Origin: an uncultured eubacterium 1-6
GTDB lineage: Bacteria; Bacillota; Clostridia; Lachnospirales; Lachnospiraceae
Assembly: GCA_903789595.1 (NCBI GenBank)
Contig: CAIFEZ010000016.1
Coordinates: 1-64,000, forward strand
DNA: 64,000 nucleotides
Direction: 5' to 3'
Part shown: piece by piece, positions 52,654 through 60,080 of the stretch
How the letters are laid out: the number at the start of each line of letters is the position of its first letter
Numbering within the stretch: position 1 is the stretch's first letter
Notes under the pieces: model-generated
Told to the model about the DNA's origin: nothing
Database searches by the model: none
What the model saw: only the letters and a program-made list of their open reading frames with translations
Position numbers and translations under genes: made by a program

Positions 52654-52830
52654 TTAATTATATTTACGTTTTCTTGCTGCTTCGGATTTCTTCTTGCGAC
52701 GAACACTCGGCTTCTCGTAGTGCTCTCTCTTACGGATCTCCTGCTGGATTCCAGCCTTAGCGCAGCTTCTTTTGAAACGACGTAACGCGCTATCCAGTGT
52801 TTCGTTCTCTTTTACGATAACGTTTGCCAT
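52654..52830 (-). CDS. rpsU: 30S ribosomal protein S21
   Basis: 58 residues, the normal length for S21 in Firmicutes: [20 protein letters not shown], then [20 protein letters not shown] and a lysine/arginine tail [17 protein letters not shown]. The start is the ATG at 52830; upstream in-frame codons fall in the 5' leader. A well-formed promoter (52906-52933) precedes it. Confidence 0.97.
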   Translation of the reverse strand: MANVIVKENETLDSALRRFKRSCAKAGIQQEIRKREHYEKPSVRRKKKSEAARKRKYN

Positions 52831-52905
52831 ATGCCCAAACCTAACCTCCCTCCAGTTGTAAGATTGTGCTAAATACAACTGTTTGGGTATTTTTGCACTC
52901 ACTTT

Positions 52906-52933
52906 ATTATAGCAAAATTTTCATATTCGTCAA
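52906..52933 (-). promoter_or_regulatory. Sigma-A promoter of rpsU
   Basis: On the minus strand TTGACG (52933-52928), a 16-base spacer and TATAAT (52911-52906), 76 bases before the rpsU ATG. Spacing and boxes are close to consensus. Confidence 0.75.
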
Positions 52934-52988
52934 GGCAAAATTTTAAATATTGTCATCCACTCTATTCGGCCCGTGATCTGGTCTCCAT

Positions 52989-53333
52989 CTACTCGGCTTC
53001 GATTTCCTTGATGACGCATTCATTCCCTTTGAGGAGCCAGGTCTCGCCGCTGTGGCAGTAGGGGCATTCCCGGCCGTGCTCTACGGTCGGGTAGGTCCTT
53101 TTGCAGTGATCGCACCAGGTCACCGCCGGGATCGTCTCAAGCTTCAGCTCTGCCGATTTCAATACGGGGTGACGAACCTTGAAGTAGTCCCAGCAGTCGG
53201 TGAAATAGTCTGTCATGATACCGGAGACCTCGCCGACCTGCAGTGTGACAGAACCGATTTTCGTAATACTCTGTTCCTTTGCAAGATCATCCAGGGTCTT
53301 CGCCAGATGTGTTACAATTCCCATTTCATGCAT
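52989..53333 (-). CDS. hypA: Hydrogenase nickel incorporation protein HypA
   Basis: A nickel chaperone. 114 residues with the N-terminal nickel site MHEMG (His2) and a zinc domain with two Cys-x2-Cys pairs (WCDHCKRTYP and CPYCHSG). LQVGEVSGIMTDYFTDCWDY is typical. It lies 12 bases after the large oxidoreductase gene in the hypB-hypB-oxidoreductase-hypA unit. No hydrogenase structural gene or hypCDEF is present in the window. Confidence 0.93.
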   Translation of the reverse strand: MHEMGIVTHLAKTLDDLAKEQSITKIGSVTLQVGEVSGIMTDYFTDCWDYFKVRHPVLKSAELKLETIPAVTWCDHCKRTYPTVEHGRECPYCHSGETWLLKGNECVIKEIEAE

Positions 53334-53345
53334 AGATATTCCCCG

Positions 53346-56159
53346 TCACCTGCGCGCCGCCTTTTTCTCCTGTGCGGATTTCCGGATGATCTTGATCTGT
53401 CTGCTCATCGCGTAAGGCGCAATCGCTTTCATCTTGTCCTCGGACCGCATATAATTGCTGCAGTCCGGAAGATCCCTCTCGAGGTGGATAGCGTCGAATT
53501 CACAGCGGGTGGTGCAGAGGCCGCAGCCGATGCAGCGGTTGAGGTCTACGGTTGTCGCGCCGCAGCCGAGACAGCGGTCCGCCTCCTGATGCACCTGCTC
53601 TGGCGTAAGCGGAAGGCGCGTATCATCAAAGCGGTCCTCGGCCTTCCGGGATCCTGGCACGCTGCGCTTCGCGTGGTCGTAGCCGAAGGGAATCGTGATG
53701 TCGTCCTTGTCGAGCTCGATGAATTCCCGGAGATCGCGGGCGATCGTGAGCGACTGGCCCTCGTGAACGAAGCGGTGCATGGATTCCGCGCCCTTCTTGC
53801 CGTCTGCAATGGCGTCAATGGCGAACCGGGCGCCGTGATTGATGTCTCCTCCGGCGAAAATATCCGGCTCGGCGGTCTGGAATGTAACCGGGTCACAGAC
53901 GATGGTGCCGCCGCGTCTGGTCTCTGCCTTTGTACCCTTCAGGAGATCGCCCCAGACAGCCGACTGACCGATTGCCTCCAGTACATTTCCGCAGGGAACG
54001 GTGATGGTTGTTTCTTCGTCGTACTGCGGATCAAAGCGTCCATCCGCGTTCTTGACCTGCGTGCACTTCTTGAACACAACGCCGGTTACCCTTCCGTTTT
54101 CAGTCAGAATCTCCTTCGGTCCCCAGCCGTTCTTCACCTCGATGCCTTCGGATTTTGCGTCTTCAACCTCATCTGCTGATGCAGGCATCTCGTCCGCGCC
54201 TTCCAGGCAGATCATGGTGATGTGACCGTCTGTCACGCGCTGTGCCGTCCGTGCCACATCGACTGCCACGTTGCCGCCGCCTATCACAACCACGTCTCCG
54301 GTGAGCCTTACGCTGTGGTCGCGGTTTACACGGTTGAGGAAACCAATGCCGGATTCCACGCCGGATGCGTCCTCCCCGGGCACGCCGGTGCTTCTTCCGC
54401 CCGACAGACCAATCGATACGTAAAAGGCGCGATACCCTTCTGCCCTAAGATCGGCAATGGAAACATCTCTGCCGACCTCAACGCCGCAGCGGAATTCAAT
54501 ACCCATCTCGCGCAGCATGTCAATTTCCGCATCGACGAGATCCTTTGAGAGACGGAAGGACGGCATGCCGTATGTCAGCATTCCTCCGGGCTTCTGCTCC
54601 TTCTCAAAAATTGTGACCGGGTATCCCTTCGTGCGAAGGTAATAAGCACAGGACATACCGGCAGGACCGGAACCGATGACTGCCATCTTATAGTTGTCGT
54701 CCCAGTATCCTCCCTCATCCCGCTCGCAGATGGGCAGAATTTTCTTGCGGAAGGCAGGATCCAGTTCCTGCTGTGCCACGAATTTTTTGATTTCATCGAT
54801 CGCTACGGGACTGTCTACCGTACCTCTTGTGCAGGCATCCTCACAGCGGCGATTGCAGATGGCACCACAGACAGCGGGGAACGGATTGTCCTGACGGATG
54901 AGCTTCAGCGCATCTTCGTAACGCCCCTGCTTTGCCATCTTCACGTATCCCTGAACCGCAATGTGCGCCGGGCACGCTGTCTTACAGGGAGAAGTGCCGG
55001 TGTCATAGCAGTTGATCTTCGCGTCCTCCCGGTAGTGGATGTTCCAGTTGTCCGCGGTCCAGCGGGTCTCATCCGGGAGCAGGGTCAGCGGGTACTGCAC
55101 CTCGCTGCCATCCTTCCGGCAGAGCTTCTGACCGAGCTTTGCCGCGCCAACGGGGCATACTTCCACGCATTTGCCGCAGGCCACGCAGTTTTCCTTGTTT
55201 ACGTGGGCGCGGTACGCGGAACGGGACATGTTCGGGGTGTTGTATAGCTGTGAGGTTCGAATCGCGTTACATACACCGGGCGCGCAGTTGCAGAGCCCGA
55301 CGATCTTATCCTCACCGTCAATGTTTGTCGTTTGATGTACAAACCCATGGCGCTCTGCTCTTTCACAAGCCTCCAGGGCCTCTTCCTTTGTAATATAATG
55401 GCCGCGTCCGGTGTTCACGCACCATTCCGCAAGATCTCCCAGACCGATGCAGCATTCCTGTTCAATGGATCCGTCGCCCTCTCCGCGGATTCTCTGCTGA
55501 CGGCGGCAGGTGCAGACGCCGATCGAGAGCTTGCCCTCGTATTTGTCCAGCCAGTGCGAGATGTGCTCGAGCGGCACGGATGTGGAGGAGGATTCGATCG
55601 CCTTCTCTACGGGAATGACATGCATGCCGATGCCGGCGCCGCCCATGGGAACCATGGGGGTGATGCCTTCCAGGGGCATCTGTGTCATCAGGTTGAAAAA
55701 CGTCGCGATATTCGGATGCTCCTCCATCAGCTTATCATTCATGACCATGAATTCGGCGATGCCCGGTACAAAGATCGGCACATCATACCACAGCTCCCCG
55801 GCCGGATTCTCGCGGTTCGTCTCGATGCAGCCGACCCACATCAGGTGCTCCAGCATTTCGTCGATCTGCTTTTCCGTAAATTTGGAATTCATTTTTACCA
55901 GCTGCGCATGGCTGTAGCTGGTTCTCGGCTTTTTAAAGCTGAGCATGAATTTTACCTCGTCCTTGTTCATGACCTCGTTGAGGCACCATATCTCCGGGTC
56001 ATCCGGACGAATCGTATGCGTGTATTTTGCCACATAACGGTCGGTGATCATTCCGGCCAGACGGGTCAGCAGATTCAGCTTCTCCTTGTCCGGATAGACA
56101 AAGTTCTCCGGCAGCCGGTAATCGCGTTCGTTTGTCATGCGGTTCTTCTGTTCCTTCAT
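53346..56159 (-). CDS. Large Fe-S/FAD oxidoreductase (GltD-like with ferredoxin domains)
   Basis: About 937 residues. The N-terminal 280 form a Cys-rich domain (IGVCTCRRQQRIRGEGDG, QECCIGLGDLAEWC, GLCNCAPGVCNAIR). A 4Fe-4S ferredoxin motif CVACGKCVEVCP follows, then the glutamate-synthase small-subunit-like region: TACPAHIAVQGYVKMAKQGR, AVCGAICNRRCEDAC, the FAD site AVIGSGPAGMSCAYYL, and the NAD(P) site VVVIGGGNVAVDVARTA. A final ferredoxin-like domain carries CLGCGATTVDLNRCIGCG. It should move electrons between NAD(P)H and an iron-sulfur partner. No glutamate synthase large subunit is nearby. ATG at 56159 after AGGAGAGAACTGAT. Confidence 0.88.
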   Translation of the reverse strand: MKEQKNRMTNERDYRLPENFVYPDKEKLNLLTRLAGMITDRYVAKYTHTIRPDDPEIWCLNEVMNKDEVKFMLSFKKPRTSYSHAQLVKMNSKFTEKQIDEMLEHLMWVGCIETNRENPAGELWYDVPIFVPGIAEFMVMNDKLMEEHPNIATFFNLMTQMPLEGITPMVPMGGAGIGMHVIPVEKAIESSSTSVPLEHISHWLDKYEGKLSIGVCTCRRQQRIRGEGDGSIEQECCIGLGDLAEWCVNTGRGHYITKEEALEACERAERHGFVHQTTNIDGEDKIVGLCNCAPGVCNAIRTSQLYNTPNMSRSAYRAHVNKENCVACGKCVEVCPVGAAKLGQKLCRKDGSEVQYPLTLLPDETRWTADNWNIHYREDAKINCYDTGTSPCKTACPAHIAVQGYVKMAKQGRYEDALKLIRQDNPFPAVCGAICNRRCEDACTRGTVDSPVAIDEIKKFVAQQELDPAFRKKILPICERDEGGYWDDNYKMAVIGSGPAGMSCAYYLRTKGYPVTIFEKEQKPGGMLTYGMPSFRLSKDLVDAEIDMLREMGIEFRCGVEVGRDVSIADLRAEGYRAFYVSIGLSGGRSTGVPGEDASGVESGIGFLNRVNRDHSVRLTGDVVVIGGGNVAVDVARTAQRVTDGHITMICLEGADEMPASADEVEDAKSEGIEVKNGWGPKEILTENGRVTGVVFKKCTQVKNADGRFDPQYDEETTITVPCGNVLEAIGQSAVWGDLLKGTKAETRRGGTIVCDPVTFQTAEPDIFAGGDINHGARFAIDAIADGKKGAESMHRFVHEGQSLTIARDLREFIELDKDDITIPFGYDHAKRSVPGSRKAEDRFDDTRLPLTPEQVHQEADRCLGCGATTVDLNRCIGCGLCTTRCEFDAIHLERDLPDCSNYMRSEDKMKAIAPYAMSRQIKIIRKSAQEKKAARR

Positions 56160-56233
56160 ATCAGTTCTCTCCTTTTCTGCTTTTTGCGCGGCTTCTTTTC
56201 TGTCGACCGGCATTGTTCCGGTTTCGGGACATG

Positions 56234-56938
56234 TCAGCTTTCGGATCTCCAGTCACACAAGGCACTCCGGAGCCATTCCTCCCAGGCCTCCATCCCCTCC
56301 CCGGTCTTCGCGGAGACAGGGAATATGCGGATCGCCGGATGCAGCGCCTTTACCCGCCGCACACAGGCATCCATGTCAAAATCAAAATACGGAAGAGCAT
56401 CGATCTTGGAGATGACGAGCGCATCACTGGACTGAAACATCAGCGGGTACTTCAGCGGCTTGTCGTCCCCCTCCGGCACGCTGAGAATCATGACATTCCT
56501 TCCCGCGCCGGTATCAAATTCCGCGGGGCAGATCAGGTTCCCGACATTCTCGAGGAAGGCAAGGTCAATGCCTTCATAACCCATTTCGTCAAGCCCGCTC
56601 GCCGTCATGCCGGCATCCATGTGACACATGCCGTCGGTGTGGACCTGTATGGCCTTTGCCCCTAGCCGATCGATCTGCCTGGCATCGACATCAGAGTCGA
56701 TATCCGCCTCCAGAACGGCGGTCTTCAGGCCGTCCTCCGCTGCGCGGTTTCCGGCGAATCCCCTGGCGTTTCCGCTAAGGTCCCGGATCGTCCGCGACAG
56801 GAGCGTCGTCTTGCCGGATCCCGGGCTGCTCATCAGATTGATCAGCAGCGTACCCTTACGCCGCATCTCTTCACGGAGCGTGTCCGCATCACGGTCATTT
56901 GACGCTGTCACGCTCTCGTGCAGCTCGATTATCTTCAT
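56234..56938 (-). CDS. hypB: HypB-family nickel-insertion GTPase (second copy)
   Basis: 234 residues: Walker A in NLMSSPGSGKTTLLSRT, EADIDSDVDARQID, the metal site GMCHMDAGMT, FLENVGNLICPAEFD, SVPEGDDKPLKYP and the G4-like SKID. It has no His-rich N-terminus. It overlaps the upstream paralogue by four bases and is followed by the oxidoreductase gene after 74 bases. Compared with its neighbour it has an inserted NARGFAGNRAAEDG loop. Confidence 0.92.
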   Translation of the reverse strand: MKIIELHESVTASNDRDADTLREEMRRKGTLLINLMSSPGSGKTTLLSRTIRDLSGNARGFAGNRAAEDGLKTAVLEADIDSDVDARQIDRLGAKAIQVHTDGMCHMDAGMTASGLDEMGYEGIDLAFLENVGNLICPAEFDTGAGRNVMILSVPEGDDKPLKYPLMFQSSDALVISKIDALPYFDFDMDACVRRVKALHPAIRIFPVSAKTGEGMEAWEEWLRSALCDWRSES

Positions 56939-57624
56939 CGCGCACTCACCTCCGTTTTCAGCCAGCGAATCCAGCTCTCAAATCCCTCTCCCGTCTTCGC
57001 GGAGAGCGGAAGGATCTGCATTTCCCCGGAAGCGTCGGACACTTTCGCCCGCTGACCGGCGACATTCTCACGAAGCCTTTCAAAATCAAAATCGAAGATC
57101 GCCGCCGTATCCGCCTTGTTTACCAGGAGAAGATCGCTCACCTGAAACATCAGCGGATATTTCAGAGGCTTGTCGTCTCCCTCCGGGACACTGAGAATCA
57201 TAACCCGCTTATTTGCACCCACATCGAACTCTGCCGGACAGACAAGATTGCCGACATTTTCGAGAAATACAAGATCCAGTCCGTCCACGCCCATCTCATC
57301 AAGGCCTTTCTGCGTCATCGCGGCATCCATGTGACAGGAGCCGCCGGTGTGGATCTGGATAACCTTTGCGCCGGCCTCCGCCAGCGTTCTCGCGTCCACG
57401 TCGCTGTCCACATCCGCCTCCATGACACCGATGCGGTATGTATCCTTCAGCTCCCGGACCGTTCTGGCGAGAAGCGTCGTCTTACCTGCCCCCGGCGAAG
57501 CCATGAGATTTATCAGAAAGACGCCCTTCTCTCTCATACGGGAGCGCACCGCATCCGCGGCGCCGGCGTTGTCCTCAAGAATGCGGCTCTTTACTTCAAT
57601 TACTTTAAATTCGTCGTTTTTCAT
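56935..57624 (-). CDS. hypB: HypB-family nickel-insertion GTPase (first copy)
   Basis: About 229 residues with Walker A NLMASPGAGKTTLLART, EADVDSDVDARTLAEAG, the metal site GSCHMDAAMT, FLENVGNLVCPAEFD, SVPEGDDKPLKYP and NKAD. It begins the hyp transcript behind a good promoter at 57661-57688. I place the start at the ATG at 57624, with AAAGG upstream; a TTG at 57633 is also possible. Two tandem hypB genes point to duplication, with divergence mostly outside the motifs. Confidence 0.92.
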   Translation of the reverse strand: MKNDEFKVIEVKSRILEDNAGAADAVRSRMREKGVFLINLMASPGAGKTTLLARTVRELKDTYRIGVMEADVDSDVDARTLAEAGAKVIQIHTGGSCHMDAAMTQKGLDEMGVDGLDLVFLENVGNLVCPAEFDVGANKRVMILSVPEGDDKPLKYPLMFQVSDLLLVNKADTAAIFDFDFERLRENVAGQRAKVSDASGEMQILPLSAKTGEGFESWIRWLKTEVSAR

Positions 57625-57660
57625 GCAGTACAAGACCTTTCCAAAGGTGTGATTTAAAAA

Positions 57661-57688
57661 ATTATAACATAAAATGCCTTTGCTTCAA
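57661..57688 (-). promoter_or_regulatory. Sigma-A promoter of the hyp operon
   Basis: On the minus strand TTGAAG (57688-57683), a 16-base spacer and TATAAT (57666-57661), 36 bases before the first hypB ATG. Confidence 0.7.
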
Positions 57689-57956
57689 AACATTTTTGTG
57701 CAATATTGATGCATTTTCAGAGATGCAATACGCGTGCTTATATTCAGGCGGCAATGACTGTGCAGTCCTGCCGCCGTCCGCGGGCGAATCCCGACTGGGA
57801 CATGGCACTGAGAAAATCATGACTGGTCAGATAGGCGAGTATGAAACGGTACAAGAATCTTGCAGGAAAGTATGCTGTGAGAATGATAAGAGTGTGTGGA
57901 ATGGCAAGAAGATACGGGATTGTAAGAGTGTGTGGAATTGTAAGAGGTATGGAATG

Positions 57957-58020
57957 AGAAAAACGCAGACTGGACCGCAGCACGCGTTATGCGCGGAGCT
58001 GTTCTGTCTGCGTTTTTTTA
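57957..58020. terminator. Terminator of the oadB-oadG unit
   Basis: AAAAACGCAGAC and GTCTGCGTTTTT form a 12-bp stem enclosing a smaller CGCAGCACGCG-type hairpin, with T runs on both strands. On the minus strand it ends the decarboxylase transcript. Elsewhere in this 529-base gap, AAGAGTGTGTGGAAT occurs twice, 36 bases apart (near 57890 and 57926); I see no gene. Confidence 0.75.
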
Positions 58021-58153
58021 CAGCAGGGCGCATACCTTCAGCAGGAGATGTGCGGATTCGGAAATCGGAAAGATCTCCTATCTCCGGCAAGAGATATGCG
58101 GGTTCGATCTTGCTGCTTATGAGAACTGTGAGAAGCGTCCCACGGCGAGAATT

Positions 58154-58354
58154 CTATCTTGATGTACCATCAGCAGGGTGATCGCTTTCCGGCTGCTTCT
58201 CATTGGCGGGAGCAGCGGTGCTTTCCGGATGGTTTCCTTTTGCGGGAAAGAGCTTTGTGAGAAGCATCATGATGGCGATCAGCACGATGGTGACGATAAA
58301 GATCCCGAGCATTCCGAGACCCATGACTTTCAACGATTCAAAAAATGTACTCAT
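58154..58354 (-). CDS. Sodium pump decarboxylase gamma-like subunit (OadG family)
   Basis: 66 residues: a single membrane helix (GLGMLGIFIVTIVLIAIMML) preceded by a short amphipathic start and followed by a Pro/Ala/Glu-rich cytoplasmic tail (STAAPANEKQPESD), the usual build of OadG. It assembles and stabilises Na+-translocating decarboxylases. ATG at 58354 behind AAGGAGGCTGAAA, 27 bases after oadB. The tail lacks the terminal His-rich zinc segment of some OadG proteins. Confidence 0.82.
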   Translation of the reverse strand: MSTFFESLKVMGLGMLGIFIVTIVLIAIMMLLTKLFPAKGNHPESTAAPANEKQPESDHPADGTSR

Positions 58355-58381
58355 TTTCAGCCTCCTTATCAAGATCTGCAA

Positions 58382-59524
58382 TTAAACGAGCGGAACCAGA
58401 CTCAGGATCAGACCGCCCGCGATAACGGACGCGATCTGGCCGGAGACATTGACGCCGGTGGCCTGCATGATCAGAACATTGGAGGGATCCTCCTTGATGC
58501 CCATCTGTGTGATGACTCTGGCTGACATCGGGAACGCGGAGATGCCGCAGGCTCCGATCATCGGGTTGACCTTCTTGTCCTTCGGAAGGAACAGATTCAG
58601 CAGCTTTGCAAAGAGAACACCGCCGATGGTGTCAAATACAAAGGCGATCAGTCCCAGAAGGAGGATCAGCAGTGTCCGGACGTTCAGAAAGTCCTCTGCA
58701 CGCATCTGCGAAGCCACAGTGATGCCGAGCATCAGCGTGATGATGTTGGCCAGAGAATGCTGTGCCGTATCGGAAAGCGAATCCAGAACGCCGCATTCGC
58801 GGACGAGATTTCCGAACATCAGGAAGCCCACCAGGGCGACAGACCGCGGTGCGACGATTCCCGCGATAATGGTGATGCATACGGGGAACAGAATCTTCAC
58901 CGGCTTAGATACGCTGTGCGGACTGTAGGACATATGCATGGCGCGCTCCTTCTTCGTCGTCACCGCGCGGATGACCGGCGGCTGAATGATCGGCACAAGC
59001 GCCATGTAGGAGTACGCCGCGACGATAATGGCGCCGAGGTATTTGGAGCCGAAGTAATTGGCGACGAAGATGGAGGTCGGTCCGTCCGCCGCACCGATGA
59101 TGCCGACGGAGGCGGCATCCTGGAGGCTGAAGCCCATCAGAGTGGCCAGACTCAGCGTGAAGAAGATGCCGAACTGGGCGGCTCCGCCGAAAAGCATCAT
59201 CAGCGGATTGGCCAGAAGCGGCGTGAAATCAATCATTGCTCCGATGCCGATGAAGAGCAGGAGCAGAAAAATTTCATTGGCAATGCCTGCGTTGAAGAGC
59301 GTGTCCAGCGGCCCTTCCGTCACGACACCGTTGATCTTCTGTGTGACAGCTCCCGACATCGGAAGGTTGACCAGAACCGCGCCGAATCCCATCGGCACGA
59401 GCAAGGAGGGCTCCATCTTCTTTACAATGCCCAGATAGATCAGGACGCCTCCGATGATCCACATGACGGCCATCTGCCATGTGATGTTCCCCGCGTTGGA
59501 GAACAGTTCCATAATTCCCTGCAT
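58382..59524 (-). CDS. oadB: Sodium-translocating decarboxylase beta subunit (OadB/GcdB/MmdB family)
   Basis: The membrane subunit that couples decarboxylation of carboxybiotin to Na+ export. 380 residues with about eleven helices. Motifs: GIGAMIDFTPLLANP, the Na+-site segment GIIGAADGPTSIFVAN, and GACGISAFPMSARV with TGVNVSGQIASVIAGG at the end. The substrate is set by an alpha subunit, which is absent here, so oxaloacetate, methylmalonyl-CoA and glutaconyl-CoA all remain possible; oxaloacetate fits the malate/aspartate genes. The gene is preceded by a 480-base leader with a folded region, terminator and tandem array. Confidence 0.92.
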   Translation of the reverse strand: MQGIMELFSNAGNITWQMAVMWIIGGVLIYLGIVKKMEPSLLVPMGFGAVLVNLPMSGAVTQKINGVVTEGPLDTLFNAGIANEIFLLLLFIGIGAMIDFTPLLANPLMMLFGGAAQFGIFFTLSLATLMGFSLQDAASVGIIGAADGPTSIFVANYFGSKYLGAIIVAAYSYMALVPIIQPPVIRAVTTKKERAMHMSYSPHSVSKPVKILFPVCITIIAGIVAPRSVALVGFLMFGNLVRECGVLDSLSDTAQHSLANIITLMLGITVASQMRAEDFLNVRTLLILLLGLIAFVFDTIGGVLFAKLLNLFLPKDKKVNPMIGACGISAFPMSARVITQMGIKEDPSNVLIMQATGVNVSGQIASVIAGGLILSLVPLV

Positions 59525-59654
59525 AACAACAACTCCTTTCTGTGATGTAACGCCTCGCAGTTTCTGACAGGCTGCGGCGGGCTGTCTGCTGATTTTCCCT
59601 GCCGGAGCGGCGCGGGCACGCCGGTGACGGACGCAGGCGGCTGCGGTTTTCGAG

Positions 59655-59820
59655 ACATCATTGGTTTAAGAGACATCATCGATTTATGGGATACATTATC
59701 GGTTTACGGGCAGCAGAATCGATCAATGGGTCACACAGAATCGATTAATGGGTCACGCAGAATCGATTAATGGGTCACACAGAATCGATTAATGGGCCAC
59801 GGAATCAATTAGAGGGACAA
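59655..59820. repeat. 22-bp tandem array in the oadB leader
   Basis: Four near-perfect 22-base units run from 59714 to 59801, each containing AGAATCGATTAATGGGTCAC with one or two changes. Degenerate units extend on both sides (ACATCATCGATTTATGGG, ACATTATCGGTTTACGGG and GAATCAATTAGAGGGAC). Each unit carries the palindrome ATCGAT. There are no unique spacers, so it is not a CRISPR array. Confidence 0.9.
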
Positions 59821-59867
59821 AAAAAGCGGGACTTCTGTGCAGCATAAAGCTGCAACAGAAGTCTCGC
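59819..59867 (-). terminator. Terminator inside the oadB leader
   Basis: On the minus strand GCGAGACTTCTGT pairs with ACAGAAGTCCCGC, enclosing a GCAGC...GCTGC hairpin, followed by seven T residues. It stands between the folded leader segment and oadB, where a riboswitch expression platform would be, and could also end dus read-through. Confidence 0.8.
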
Positions 59868-59924
59868 CATTCGATTTCGTATACAATCCGGATTGATCTC
59901 ATATGCTCAGTGCGGATTCCTATG

Positions 59925-60005
59925 CGTCTCTTAAGACCGGTCTCGGGGATATCCCGTGCTGACGGAACCGGTCACAGCAATGCTGCAGGCTACTCCCTGT
60001 CTGTT
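59925..60005 (-). ncRNA. Structured leader RNA upstream of oadB, candidate riboswitch
   Basis: The minus strand shows ACAGACAGGGAGTAGCCTGC, a CAGCATTGCTG hairpin, GACCGGTTCCGTCAGCACGG, GGATATCCC and GAGACCGGTC, where GACCGGT and ACCGGTC pair over an internal hairpin. The opening GGGAGTAGC and the CGTCAGCACG block recall the yybP-ykoY manganese aptamer, but its usual 3' end is not obvious. A promoter lies just upstream and a terminator downstream, so a ligand-controlled attenuator is likely. The gene context would suit a Na+-sensing RNA. Confidence 0.5.
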
Positions 60006-60016
60006 GATATAAATTT

Positions 60017-60045
60017 ATATTAATGAGATACCTGTGAAAAAGCAA
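60017..60045 (-). promoter_or_regulatory. Sigma-A promoter of the oadB leader
   Basis: On the minus strand TTGCTT (60045-60040), a 17-base spacer and TAATAT (60022-60017). Transcription would start near 60010, just before the GGGAGTAGC segment, giving a leader of about 485 bases. Confidence 0.65.
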
Positions 60046-60080
60046 GTGCAAACAGCAAAATGTGTGCAGATTCCATGTGT

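Noticed and set aside
53052..56435. Long plus-strand frames opposite hypA, the oxidoreductase and hypB
   Set aside because: They are antisense shadows of well-supported genes, typical in GC-rich third-codon-position sequence.
57696..58181. 161-residue plus-strand frame between hypB and oadG
   Set aside because: It spans a bidirectional terminator and short direct repeats, with no ribosome binding site or recognisable motif.
59714..59801. CRISPR array
   Set aside because: The 22-base units are directly adjacent with no variable spacers, and no cas gene is present.
59925..60005. Firm assignment of the oadB leader to the yybP-ykoY manganese riboswitch
   Set aside because: The opening GGGAGTAGC and CGTCA blocks match, but the expected AGACCTTT-like closing strand is not clear and the downstream gene is not a manganese gene, so only a candidate structured RNA is reported.
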